Positions 1 to 9,749 of a DNA stretch of 27,349 bases are shown here, in pieces. Under the pieces are notes generated by a model, which worked only from the letters and a program-made list of their open reading frames with translations, did not search any database and was not told the DNA's origin. The position numbers and the translations under genes were made by a program. Position 1 is the stretch's first letter, and every line of letters starts with the position of its first letter. This DNA comes from Bacteroidota bacterium (GTDB taxonomy: Bacteria; Bacteroidota; Bacteroidia; Bacteroidales; B39-G9): assembly GCA_030592465.1 (NCBI GenBank), contig JAUVJB010000004.1, positions 1 through 27,349 of the forward strand, read 5' to 3'.

Positions 1-20
1 TAATTTAAAACTACAAAATT

Positions 21-1253
21 ATGAAAACAATCAAATTATTATTTCTATTAATCTTTTTATCAATAGTTTCAGTTTCTTGTAAAAAAGATAATCAAACTCC
101 GGAAATACCTGATATTACACTTAATTTAAAAGAACAATCACTTGTAAGCTCCAGTAACAAATTTGGTTTTGATTTTTTTAATAAGATAAATAAATCGGAA
201 GAACAAAACAAAAATATTTTTATTTCACCTTTGAGTGTCTCATTTGCTCTCGCTATGACTTATAATGGAGCTGACAATGAAACAAAAACGGCTATGGAAC
301 AAGCACTTAGACTAAATGGTTTGACTACAGAAGAGATTAACAGCTCGTTTAAAAATATTATGAATTCATTAATCGGGCTCGATCCAAAAGTGATTTTTAA
401 CATTGCTAATTCAATTTGGTACAGAGATAACTTTCATGTTGAACAAAATTTTATTGATGTTAATAAAAACTATTATGATGCTGAAGTTAAAGCACTTGAT
501 TTTGCTGATTCGCAAGCAAAAGATATTATTAACAAATGGGTGGCAGATAATACAAACAATAAAATTAAAGAAATTGTTGATTACATATCACCTGAAACAG
601 TTATGTATCTGATAAATGCAATATATTTTAAAGGTAACTGGAAATATGAATTTGACAGTTCAGATACAGAATCAAAACCATTTTATCTTGCCGGCGGAAC
701 AACAAAAGATGTATTGATGATGCAACAAGAAGGTAGTTTTAATTATTTAACTAACGATTTATTTAAAGCCGTTGAGTTGCCTTATGGCGGTGAAAAATTC
801 AGCATGCTGGTGCTTTTACCAAACGAAGATAAAACCACCGATGATATAATAAATGAATTAAATGAAAATAATTGGAATGCATGGCTCAAAAGTTTTGAAA
901 AAGTAGTTGATATTCATATAATAATGCCAAAATTTAAGTTTAAATACGAAAAGACTTTAAATAACATTTTAATTGACATGGGAATGGGAATAGCATTTTC
1001 TGACAGAGCTGATTTTACAAAAATTAATTCAGGCGGAGGTATCGCAATTTCAAACGTTAAACATAAAACCTATGTTGATGTAAACGAAGAAGGAACAGAA
1101 GCTGCGGCTGTAACTTCCGTTGAGATGGGTTTTACCAGTGTTGTACCATCAAATATTTTTAATGCAAACAAGCCTTTTGTATTTGTAATAAAAGAAAAAA
1201 GCACAAACTCAATTATTTTTATGGGTAAGATGGCAGAACCTGATTATGAGTAG
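21..1253 (+). CDS. Serpin-family protease inhibitor, lipoprotein
   Basis: A 410-aa serpin of about normal family length (350-400 aa core). Serpins inhibit proteases by a suicide mechanism in which the cleaved reactive-centre loop inserts into a beta sheet. A type II signal peptide ends in the lipobox VSVSC with the lipidated Cys at residue 20. The following KKD resembles the Bacteroidota surface-export signal, so the protein may be displayed on the cell surface (inference). Serpin landmarks are visible: NIFISPLSVSFALAMTYNGA near the N-terminus, a central NAIYFKGNW motif, and a C-terminal region ending KPFVFVIKEKSTNSIIFMGK. The loop hinge GTEAAAVT (about residues 355-362) has small residues as in inhibitory serpins. 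By alignment with antitrypsin the scissile region falls near MGFTS, so the target protease is not obvious. The ATG follows an AT-rich leader; the promoter may lie outside the window. The family assignment is very secure, the target unknown. Confidence 0.95.
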   Translation: MKTIKLLFLLIFLSIVSVSCKKDNQTPEIPDITLNLKEQSLVSSSNKFGFDFFNKINKSEEQNKNIFISPLSVSFALAMTYNGADNETKTAMEQALRLNGLTTEEINSSFKNIMNSLIGLDPKVIFNIANSIWYRDNFHVEQNFIDVNKNYYDAEVKALDFADSQAKDIINKWVADNTNNKIKEIVDYISPETVMYLINAIYFKGNWKYEFDSSDTESKPFYLAGGTTKDVLMMQQEGSFNYLTNDLFKAVELPYGGEKFSMLVLLPNEDKTTDDIINELNENNWNAWLKSFEKVVDIHIIMPKFKFKYEKTLNNILIDMGMGIAFSDRADFTKINSGGGIAISNVKHKTYVDVNEEGTEAAAVTSVEMGFTSVVPSNIFNANKPFVFVIKEKSTNSIIFMGKMAEPDYE

Positions 1254-1439
1254 ATTTATAATGAGCCAACTACGACAAGTATGATTTTGCCACAAAGTCA
1301 CCAAGACATCCGCCAGTTGGCGGATTGAAAATAAGATAATTATGACTGGCGTTTTAGTATCACTTTCTTTTATTTGACTTTTCGAAATGAACTCTATAAT
1401 GAAAAGTACAATTAAAGTAAGTCACTTTAAATGTTACAA
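1254..1439. other. Convergent intergenic region with degenerate repeat
   Basis: The space between the serpin stop and the terminator holds no convincing gene. It contains a stretch beginning TGCCACAAAGTCACCAAGACA, a type of sequence I recall as a common Bacteroidota intergenic repeat, followed at 1309-1324 by the near-palindrome TCCGCCAGTTGGCGGA. A related palindrome occurs at 17023-17040. Confidence 0.5.
1309..1324. repeat. Palindromic repeat TCCGCCAGTTGGCGGA
   Basis: This is an inverted repeat whose two 7-bp arms flank a 2-bp centre, 56 bp after the serpin stop. The segment CGCCAGYTGGCGGAYTGA recurs at 17023-17040, with similarity continuing for about 10 bp. This suggests a dispersed REP-like element, not a gene-specific site. 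No T-run follows, so it is a poor terminator. Confidence 0.6.
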
Positions 1440-1474
1440 AAGAAATGACATATCTCAAAGATATGTCATTTCTT
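1440..1474 (-). terminator. Strong hairpin terminator between convergent genes
   Basis: AAGAAATGACATATCT is followed by a 3-nt loop (CAA) and its exact reverse complement, giving a perfect 16-bp stem. The hairpin begins 19 nt after the stop codon of the giant minus-strand gene. In that direction it is followed by a short T-rich stretch, as in an intrinsic terminator. Read from the plus strand it is followed by ATTTGC, so it may act weakly in both directions. Confidence 0.85.
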
Positions 1475-1493
1475 ATTTGCACAATATTACCAA

Positions 1494-4400
1494 CTACTTT
1501 ATAACAACAAACTTTTTAGTAGTAGAAAATTTCTTGTCATTTATTCTAACAAAATACATGCCTTCGGGATAAGAGCTTGTATTAAAAACAAACATCTCTT
1601 TTCCTTTATCAATTTTAACAGACTTAACTACAAGTCCTATTTGATTAAAAATCTGCAGATAGATATTATTATCTAACGGTTTATTAAACAAGACATAAGT
1701 TTCATTCACCGAAGGGTTAGGATAAATTAAGAAATTAAAATCATTATTATCGGCAAAGAATGAGTTTATTCCTGTTGATGATGTAGTTGTATCATCGGTT
1801 GCTGCCTGATAAATTTGTTTACTGTTTTCGTTTTGAACAAAAGCAATAACATTCACATTATCAATATTTACATCATTATCAACTTGCCATGATTGATTGA
1901 CAATCTTGTTACTACCCGGCAGCCAATTTTGGCTATAGTTTATACCTCCTGCATTTGGAAGCATTTTTCTTAAAACACTTTGATATTTAATTACATCGTC
2001 TTGTATTTCGATTTCTTTTTCAACAACAGCAAGATAAAGAGAAATGTTTTGATTTTCTAATGTATCAAGTGCAATAATTTTAGCAGTAATATTTACAGTA
2101 TTAGTACTTTTCTCTGTATTTAATTCAATATTAAATTTAGGACTTTCAAGAGCACGAAGTCTAATACTGTTTTCAGTTAACGATGAAGGAGAATAATCAT
2201 AATTTAATTTACCATCAACAATTGAGTAAGGAACATTTGAAATACCATAATACATAAGTCTTGCACTAGGTGCAGCAGGGTTATATACATTCATTGGGTC
2301 TTCTCCGGGGAACGATGTATGATACTGAACATCAACAACATCCGAAGCATGGGATTTAACAATTGAGTTAACTTGTGAATTAATTGTGTTGCAATTAGTA
2401 GAAGATGAATTTGTAAAATGTTCTAATAAAACTTTACGTGAACGTTCACCAATCCAAATATCATCAAAAGCAAATCCCTCGTAATCTGAATTTGAAGCGT
2501 CAGATGCAAAAGCAATTCGGAAACGCACATTTTTTTGATTTTTCAAATTATCAATATCATGCCTTACCTCAAACCAAGTACTATCATTGTTGCCTGACCA
2601 ACCTTCCTGATACAGTGTTTGATCTCCGGGATTACTTGCTATTCCTGATGTGTTAAACCATTTAATACCATCACCAATTGTTCCAATGTTTACCCAATTT
2701 GAATCGTTTAGGCTATATTGCAAAACAGTGCCATCATAATTCATTTGTGAATTTGAAAAAACTTTCATTTTAATCATAGGACGCTCTAAGGCAGTAAAGT
2801 CGAAACAAGGACTTGATATTACAGACCTTTCATTGTCGTTGTAATTACCCGATAAGTTTGTACACCAAACAGAATCTGTATTATCAGAATTAAAAATTAG
2901 TGTGCTTGTTGGTATGCCAAATTGCCAACTACTGTTGCTAACATCTCTGTATTGACTATACCATCCGGCTTTACCTGTATTAAAGTTTTCAGAATATGAA
3001 GGTATTTCATCAAATTTGATATATGGTCTGATATGAATTTTTTGTAAAATCGTATCGTTACAAGAATTATCTGTTGTAACAATTAACTTAACATCAAAAT
3101 CACCAATTGCATTATATGAGTGTTTCGGGTTTTTATCACTTGAGTGATTATTGTCACCAAAATCCCAATAATAATTATTCGTAAGTCCTTGTGTATTATT
3201 AAAGAATTTAACTGAATCTCCTGCAAAACAAACATTTTTCCATGAGAAATCAGCAACAGGAGGAACTCCAAAATTAATAGTAGAATCCATAGAGTTACTA
3301 CATCCTGCATAAGTTGAAGCAGTTAATTTAATTGTATGTTCACCATCAATAGTGTATAAATGATTTGGATTTAACCGATTATCATCATCGGAGCCATCGC
3401 CAAAACTCCATGATGTAAATTCTATTGAGTCAAGAAGAGCAGATATAAAAGTAAAACGTATTGAATCTGCAATACAAGCATCGTTAATAGTAAAATCAAT
3501 ATCCGGCACCTGATTAATTGTAACAATTTTATTTTTATCAAGCCAGCAGCCTGTGTTAATATTTGTATATTTATAACGAATTGTATTTTGTCCAATATTA
3601 GCATTATTTGGAGAGAAAAAAGCTGTCCCGTCTCCATTATCAATAATTCCCGGACCGGAAAAACTTCCGTTACTTGGACTACCGATTAATTCTTCACTTT
3701 CATCATCTTGGCAATAACTACTTTTTAAATTGGTAAAATCCACATCAGCAATTGAATCAACACTAATAGTTTTATAAAGATAAAAAACAGCAGTATCGTT
3801 ATCGCCTTTCATTTCATATTGAAACTCAATAAAATGTTCATCTGAACCAGCCTGAGAAGGAGTAAATTTAGCTGTGTTAGGTGCTATGTTTTCAATTCCA
3901 TCACCAATAAAGAAACCTCCGGGTAAACCCTCATTCGGATAAGCAACAAGAGTATCTGCATTATCATTGTAACAATAAACATCATCGCTTGAAATACTTC
4001 CTGAAGCTTCTTTCACACTGGTAGTGTCTGATACTGAATTAAAGCAATTATGATTGTCGGTATAAGAATAAGTAATAATAAATTCTGAGCCTAAACCTGC
4101 TTGATCCGGCAAGAAATAATTACCGCTAACACCTGTACCTGAAAAAATATCTCCGGAAGGTGATGCTATCAAAGAATCTTTAGCTTCATCAATATTATAA
4201 ATATCACGCATATTAAACGAAACATCAGGTAAAGGATAAAAAGTAACAGGTTTACTAATCGAATCCTTACATACGCCATCTCCAACAGAAGACGTAAATA
4301 CATATTTTACATTGTAAGAACCTGTTGGTATTAGGCTTGGGTCTAAAGTTGCACTATTCCCGTAGTTAGCAAAACCAACAACAGAGTCTTCTGTTGAAAA

Positions 4401-7400
4401 ATTTCCCGAACCAGGGTAATAAAAAGTTGCTTGTAGAGAAATTAAATGATCACCAAAACAATAAGTTGAATCTAAGGTTATAAAATCAATATTACCAATT
4501 GAGTCAATAATAACAGGTTGTACTATTTCATATTTAGTTTCATTTCTGAAATATGTAAAAATAACAGTATCATTTCCTGAGCCTGCATTTACAACATTAT
4601 ATGATGCTGTACTGTCGCCGTTATCAACTATACTTCCCTTGTAGTTTGTAAAAGTTCCGAAATTCGGTAATCCTTCATTATTACCTGTAATTTCAATAAC
4701 CGTATCCATATAACAAATTGTTGAACTTAAATTTGAAATATATCCCTCGGCAATTCTTACTTCTGTAGTATCGTTAACATTATTAGAACAGCCGGTAATG
4801 CTATCAGTATATTGATAATTAATAATTGCTTGAGAACCTGCTGAGATAAAATTAGGATAAAAGATATTATCAATTACTCCAAGTCCTGAGAATGTTCCTT
4901 GTGTATGATTTCCAACTAACGGAACAGGGTCTCCAACTTTATTATAATTATCTTTTAATGTAAACGAGACAGTAGGCAAAGGATTAATTCTAACATTCTG
5001 CTCATATATTTTCTGACAAATACTTGGTGAAGGAGAAGAATAAATATACCGAATAGTATATGAACTATCAGGGGTGGTTAGAGTAGGATAAAAATAAGCA
5101 GAGCCATCTCCATTATCGACAATTCCCTCACCGAAAAAACTGCCATTTGCATCTTCCGGTGTACCTTTAATATAGACTCTTTCATGATCGGCACAATAGG
5201 CAGTATCCAAATCAGAAATCAGGACATTACCAATTAAATCTACATTTAAAATTTTTTCAACAGAAAGTTCCATTGTTGTATCGGCAGCACTAATATAAAT
5301 ATATCTAATAGTATCGTTACCACTACCTGCTAAGACAGGATCGTATGTAGCTGTGTCAGTGGATAAATTTGTAATACCTTTTCCAGTAAAATATCCTGAA
5401 TTTGGTACACCGTCAATATTTGTACCGTATAAAGTATCAACAGCCTCGTAGTAACAATAAATATTATTATCATTAGCTCCTGATATGGAAGCTTTTGCAG
5501 AAATTATGTTAGTAGAATGTGATATTGACGATGAACATCCTGTAATTGTATCCTCATAAGTATAAGAAATTATTGCATCAGATTGAACACCTGCTAATTC
5601 CGGAGAAAAAATATGTTCTCCGCCTGTTATTCCCGGACCGCTAAATGTTCCGTCTAAGGTAGTATCACTGTTTACAATACTTATTAAATCTACAGGGTCA
5701 GAATTAACATTATAATTATTTAACAAGTCGAAAGAAACAACAGGATTTGCATTTATTCTCACTCCTTTTTCAACAAAACTTTGACATCCGCTAATATTTG
5801 AAGTATAAGTATAATTTATAACATAATCTGAATCAGGAGTTATCTCATCAAGATCAAGATAAGCTGTATTACCATAATTATACAAACCTGTAATTGTATT
5901 AGTAAAATTACCGGTTCCGTATGAATGAGAGTAAATTGCTGCGAGGTTAACACTACCGGCACTAACACAGTATGAGGTATCTAAACTAAAATCGACATTA
6001 CCAATAGAATCAATAGTAACAACTTTTTGTACATCGAAACGAGTAGTTCCAAAATAATATGTATAAGTTACCGTATCTCTTCCATTTCCGGCAGTAACAA
6101 GACTATAAACAGCTTTATTATCATATAAATTCGTATCAACAATAGCATTTCTATAGCTTGTAAATGTTCCAATAGTATCAGAAAAATTGATTGGTGAACA
6201 TGAAATTAAAAAAGAGGTGTCTTTATAGCAATAAATATCCGCTAAATTAATAATAGTATCATTAGCTGCCCTAATATTAGTAGTGTCATTCACATTATTT
6301 GAACAACCTGTAGTAGGATTCGTATATTCATAATTAATAATTTTATTATCACCGATTCCGGCATAATCCGGATTAAAAATACTGTCATTAGTAATACCGG
6401 GACCATTAAATGAACCGGGAGTAACAATTCCGTCAACCTTACCCTGTAAAGTAACAGCTTCACCTTCATAATTATAGTAATTAAGAAGAGTAAAGGAAAC
6501 ATTTGGTTTACTATTTACAGTAACACTTTTTGTAACAGTATTACTTTTACAACCATTAGGCGAAGTGTAATAAAAACTAATATTATATGTGCTGTCAAAA
6601 TCCACATAAGTTGGGTCTAATTGTGCAGTATTGCCATTAATAATATTAGGAGTTAGAAATGGAGTTAATGCACCATCCCAAGTGCCTTGACCTCCGGATG
6701 GATAAAACCCAACTCCTTGAGCAGTATCAGCCGGTGTTAGCATAACAACATCATCGCCCTCACAATATTGTATATTCATATCAAAATCAACATAACCAAC
6801 AGAATCAACAGTAAAAGTTCTTACAACATTAAATTCAATACCATCAGAATATGTATAAGTAATAGTATCTGTTCCCGGTCCAATTAGGCTTGGATTGATA
6901 TATGCAGTGTTATTGTTGCTATCAAGAAGTCCAACGCCACCGGAAATTTCAAAACTACCAATTGAATCATTTGGATTAGTCCCAAAAATTTTATAGTCAT
7001 GATCAGCATAGCAATAAATTGCTTTTAGACTGTCGATTTTCCCGCCTGAAGTAACAACATCTACCATGTTTGTATCTATGTTAGTACAACCATTACCGTC
7101 TGTATATGAATATAAAATTTGGTTAGGCGATACAGTATCAGCCAGATTTGGATGGAAAGTATCATCACTGGTGGTAATTCCGGGACCTGAGAATGTCCCT
7201 TCCGAAGGAGAACCGGTTAACACAACGGGGTCGTCAGTATAATTGTAGGTTGATAAAAGATTTATAACATTAACAGTAGGTAAAGGGTTTTCGGTAACAA
7301 CTGCACTATCACTCATTGTTTGAGTACATAATGTTGCCTTAGTTGTGTCTGTTGCTTCTACTGTATATGTGCCATATTTTTTATTATTCCATAAAAGTGG

Positions 7401-9698
7401 CGAGCCTGTTCCGGCAGTACTATCAATTTTTACACTATTTTTTAGAAGTATATACTTGACACCAATTTCCGAGCCATCAAGACCTACTGTAACAGAAGAA
7501 CCTTCACAATAAGAACCTGTGCCTGTAACATTATAAGATGTCGGCAAAGGATTTTCGGTAACAACTGCACTGCCGTACATTGTTTGAGTACATGATGTTG
7601 CCTTAGTTGTATCTGTTGCTTCTATTGTATATGTACCTTCAGTTTTATTATTCCATGAAAGTGAAGAACCTGTTCCTGCAAGATGAGACCCATCATTAGA
7701 GCCATCTTTTAAAAGTTGATAAGTAACACCTGTTTGAGAATTACTTAGATCTACCGTAACTCCTGACGAGCCTGCACAATAAGAATTTGTGCCCGTAACA
7801 TTGTAAGCTGTCGGCAAAGGATTTTCTGTAACAACTGCACTGTTTGTCATTGTTTTAGTACACGAAGTTGAAACATTTGTTGCCTCAACGGTATATGTAC
7901 CTTGCGTTTGGCTATCCCACGAAAGCGGTGAGTCTGTTCCGGCGACAGAAGCTCCTTCATTAGAGCCATCTTTTAAAAGTTGGTAATTCACACCTGTTTC
8001 TGAGTCATCAAGACCTACTGTAACAGAATAACCTGTACAATATGAACCTGTGCCTGTAACATTGAATAAGGCTATTGCCGGCGGTTCGGTTATTGTAGCA
8101 CTATCAATAATTGTACAAGAATTAACGTCAGTAACTGTTACTTTGTAATCAGCAGGAACTAAATTTTTAATTGTGTCATCTATCATTGTTGGTGTAAAGG
8201 CAGAACCATTTTTTTCCCACTGATATGAATATGTAGTAGTTCCTCCTCCGGGATTTACTGCAATTGTACCATCGTTAAAACCGTTACAGCTTACATCAGT
8301 CTTTACTAAATTTGTTGTTAATGCAGGTGGTTCCGTTATTGTAGTGTCTCCGGTAATTGTACAAAAATTGTCATCGGTTACTGTTACATGGTAATTATCT
8401 GCGTATAATGCACTTACTGTGACTGTTGTTTCTGAAAAGCCAGTATCTTTATCTCTTTTCCATAAATATGTATATGACCCTGTTCCTCCGTTGGCATTTG
8501 CTGTAACACTTCCATCATTTCCACCATTACAGTTTACATCAGTCTTGGTAAAATCTAATGTTAATGCCGGCGGTTCTGTTACTGTAGTATCTCCAATAAT
8601 TGTACAAGAATTAACATCAGTAACTGTTACTGTGTAAATTGCAGAATCTAAACCGGTTATTGTGGCTGTTGTTGGTGCATAGGGATCATTATATTTTTCC
8701 CATGAATATGTATATGGTCCTGTTCCTCCGTTGGCATTTGCGGTAATAGTTCCATCATTTCCACCATTACAGCTTACATCAGTCTTGGTAAAATCTAATG
8801 TTAATGCCGACGGTTCTGTTATAACTGCACTATCAACAATTGTACAAGATGAAGCACCTTCGTCAGTAACTGTTACTGTGTAAACGGCAGGAGCTAAACT
8901 ACTTATTGTAGATGTTGTTGGTGCATAAGGAGCTCCATCTTTTTCCCACGAATATGAATATGTTGTTTCTGTTCCTCCTCCCGGAGTTACTGCAATTGTA
9001 CCATCGTTAAAACCGTTACAGCTTACATCAGTCTTTACTAAATTTGTTGTTAATGCGGATTCTTCATTAATATTAAAACTGTCTGTAACAAAACACCCAT
9101 TATAATCGGTTGCTGTTAAATAATAATCACCACCTTTAAGAGTATTTATATTTTGTGAAGTTGATGAATAAGAATTTGGTCCTGTCCATTCATAAGAGAC
9201 TGGTGTTGTACCACTTACATCTATATCAATTTCACCATCGTCGTTGCCGTTACAAGTAACATCAGTAGTAGTTGCTGTAACCTGCGTATGCCCTTGCCAA
9301 GCCATTGCAAAGCCTGCACGAGTAGTATGGTTATCTGATATAAATACCACAGTAATATATGATTCTGTTGAAATCGTATCTGCAAGAGGCGATGTGATTG
9401 GTCCTGTTAAATTATATAATTGAGATGCACCTATGTCGCCATCATAAACATGAAACTGAGCACCCGTATTAATATTAAGAGAGTCAATAGAGATAAAAAT
9501 CTTAGAAGCATTTGTAGGGCTAATTATTATTGTATCGTTGTCGTTTTTTGAATAATTTCCAGAGGATCCACCCGAATCATAAAGCGTGTCAACACAGAAA
9601 GTAACAGTACTTTCTTCGTTTATTTTAATTCCTTGGGAATATAAATTATTTGTAAAAATAAATAAAAGTGATATTGATAAGATAATTAATTTTTTCAT
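1494..9698 (-). CDS. Giant T9SS-secreted repeat protein (CUB, SprB, Ig-like, PKD, Omp28-like)
   Basis: A predicted 2734-aa cell-surface or secreted protein. The frame extends to a TTG at 9752, but the ATG at 9698 gives a clean signal peptide (MKKLIILSISLLFIFTNNLYS) and is preferred. Approximate domains: CUB 32-133; five SprB repeats 138-545 with T-D-V-(S/T/N)-C-N-G signatures; three modules starting YNVTGT/FNVTGT 545-803; then a long array of Ig-like modules to about 2066, organised as superrepeats of 246-260 residues each opening with YCY or ICY; two PKD domains (SWSFGDGSDD, YYWDFGDNNH) about 2066-2222; a jelly-roll-like segment 2226-2422; an Omp28-like region 2423-2636 (LLEHFTN); and a T9SS type A sorting domain about 2656-2734 beginning YPNPSVNETY. 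SprB repeats are known from the Flavobacterium gliding adhesin. A role in adhesion, motility or matrix binding is inference. It is probably transcribed alone and ends at the 1440-1474 terminator. Confidence 0.93.
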   Translation of the reverse strand: MKKLIILSISLLFIFTNNLYSQGIKINEESTVTFCVDTLYDSGGSSGNYSKNDNDTIIISPTNASKIFISIDSLNINTGAQFHVYDGDIGASQLYNLTGPITSPLADTISTESYITVVFISDNHTTRAGFAMAWQGHTQVTATTTDVTCNGNDDGEIDIDVSGTTPVSYEWTGPNSYSSTSQNINTLKGGDYYLTATDYNGCFVTDSFNINEESALTTNLVKTDVSCNGFNDGTIAVTPGGGTETTYSYSWEKDGAPYAPTTSTISSLAPAVYTVTVTDEGASSCTIVDSAVITEPSALTLDFTKTDVSCNGGNDGTITANANGGTGPYTYSWEKYNDPYAPTTATITGLDSAIYTVTVTDVNSCTIIGDTTVTEPPALTLDFTKTDVNCNGGNDGSVTANANGGTGSYTYLWKRDKDTGFSETTVTVSALYADNYHVTVTDDNFCTITGDTTITEPPALTTNLVKTDVSCNGFNDGTIAVNPGGGTTTYSYQWEKNGSAFTPTMIDDTIKNLVPADYKVTVTDVNSCTIIDSATITEPPAIALFNVTGTGSYCTGYSVTVGLDDSETGVNYQLLKDGSNEGASVAGTDSPLSWDSQTQGTYTVEATNVSTSCTKTMTNSAVVTENPLPTAYNVTGTNSYCAGSSGVTVDLSNSQTGVTYQLLKDGSNDGSHLAGTGSSLSWNNKTEGTYTIEATDTTKATSCTQTMYGSAVVTENPLPTSYNVTGTGSYCEGSSVTVGLDGSEIGVKYILLKNSVKIDSTAGTGSPLLWNNKKYGTYTVEATDTTKATLCTQTMSDSAVVTENPLPTVNVINLLSTYNYTDDPVVLTGSPSEGTFSGPGITTSDDTFHPNLADTVSPNQILYSYTDGNGCTNIDTNMVDVVTSGGKIDSLKAIYCYADHDYKIFGTNPNDSIGSFEISGGVGLLDSNNNTAYINPSLIGPGTDTITYTYSDGIEFNVVRTFTVDSVGYVDFDMNIQYCEGDDVVMLTPADTAQGVGFYPSGGQGTWDGALTPFLTPNIINGNTAQLDPTYVDFDSTYNISFYYTSPNGCKSNTVTKSVTVNSKPNVSFTLLNYYNYEGEAVTLQGKVDGIVTPGSFNGPGITNDSIFNPDYAGIGDNKIINYEYTNPTTGCSNNVNDTTNIRAANDTIINLADIYCYKDTSFLISCSPINFSDTIGTFTSYRNAIVDTNLYDNKAVYSLVTAGNGRDTVTYTYYFGTTRFDVQKVVTIDSIGNVDFSLDTSYCVSAGSVNLAAIYSHSYGTGNFTNTITGLYNYGNTAYLDLDEITPDSDYVINYTYTSNISGCQSFVEKGVRINANPVVSFDLLNNYNVNSDPVDLISIVNSDTTLDGTFSGPGITGGEHIFSPELAGVQSDAIISYTYEDTITGCSSSISHSTNIISAKASISGANDNNIYCYYEAVDTLYGTNIDGVPNSGYFTGKGITNLSTDTATYDPVLAGSGNDTIRYIYISAADTTMELSVEKILNVDLIGNVLISDLDTAYCADHERVYIKGTPEDANGSFFGEGIVDNGDGSAYFYPTLTTPDSSYTIRYIYSSPSPSICQKIYEQNVRINPLPTVSFTLKDNYNKVGDPVPLVGNHTQGTFSGLGVIDNIFYPNFISAGSQAIINYQYTDSITGCSNNVNDTTEVRIAEGYISNLSSTICYMDTVIEITGNNEGLPNFGTFTNYKGSIVDNGDSTASYNVVNAGSGNDTVIFTYFRNETKYEIVQPVIIDSIGNIDFITLDSTYCFGDHLISLQATFYYPGSGNFSTEDSVVGFANYGNSATLDPSLIPTGSYNVKYVFTSSVGDGVCKDSISKPVTFYPLPDVSFNMRDIYNIDEAKDSLIASPSGDIFSGTGVSGNYFLPDQAGLGSEFIITYSYTDNHNCFNSVSDTTSVKEASGSISSDDVYCYNDNADTLVAYPNEGLPGGFFIGDGIENIAPNTAKFTPSQAGSDEHFIEFQYEMKGDNDTAVFYLYKTISVDSIADVDFTNLKSSYCQDDESEELIGSPSNGSFSGPGIIDNGDGTAFFSPNNANIGQNTIRYKYTNINTGCWLDKNKIVTINQVPDIDFTINDACIADSIRFTFISALLDSIEFTSWSFGDGSDDDNRLNPNHLYTIDGEHTIKLTASTYAGCSNSMDSTINFGVPPVADFSWKNVCFAGDSVKFFNNTQGLTNNYYWDFGDNNHSSDKNPKHSYNAIGDFDVKLIVTTDNSCNDTILQKIHIRPYIKFDEIPSYSENFNTGKAGWYSQYRDVSNSSWQFGIPTSTLIFNSDNTDSVWCTNLSGNYNDNERSVISSPCFDFTALERPMIKMKVFSNSQMNYDGTVLQYSLNDSNWVNIGTIGDGIKWFNTSGIASNPGDQTLYQEGWSGNNDSTWFEVRHDIDNLKNQKNVRFRIAFASDASNSDYEGFAFDDIWIGERSRKVLLEHFTNSSSTNCNTINSQVNSIVKSHASDVVDVQYHTSFPGEDPMNVYNPAAPSARLMYYGISNVPYSIVDGKLNYDYSPSSLTENSIRLRALESPKFNIELNTEKSTNTVNITAKIIALDTLENQNISLYLAVVEKEIEIQDDVIKYQSVLRKMLPNAGGINYSQNWLPGSNKIVNQSWQVDNDVNIDNVNVIAFVQNENSKQIYQAATDDTTTSSTGINSFFADNNDFNFLIYPNPSVNETYVLFNKPLDNNIYLQIFNQIGLVVKSVKIDKGKEMFVFNTSSYPEGMYFVRINDKKFSTTKKFVVIK
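7279..8075 (-). repeat. Three tandem ~265-bp repeats inside the giant gene
   Basis: Three successive coding repeats share near-identical DNA, for example GGTAAAGGGTTTTCGGTAAC near 7279 and close copies near 7544 and 7813. Each encodes one module running from YNVTGT/FNVTGT to VVTENPLP, with a conserved TVEAT or TIEAT core. The high DNA identity suggests recent duplication or ongoing recombination between copies. Confidence 0.8.
8076..9280 (-). repeat. Five tandem SprB-repeat units (~240-250 bp)
   Basis: Five tandem coding units each carry the SprB signature around Cys-Asn-Gly, spaced about 240-250 bp apart. Units 2 and 5 (LVKTDVSCNGFNDGTIAV) resemble each other most, as do units 3 and 4 (DFTKTDV(S/N)CNGGNDG). 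At DNA level the pairs share long identical stretches, which suggests block duplication. Confidence 0.8.
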
Positions 9699-9749
9699 GG
9701 TTTTTCGTTTAACAAAAAAAAATAATATAATAAAATTATTCCTTAAAAT

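Noticed and set aside
1387..1572. Small plus-strand open frame
   Set aside because: It runs through the terminator hairpin and into the antisense of the giant gene's sorting domain; no start signal or recognisable protein.
8419..8637. Plus-strand open frame antisense to the SprB repeats
   Set aside because: It is a by-product of the repeat composition on the coding strand.
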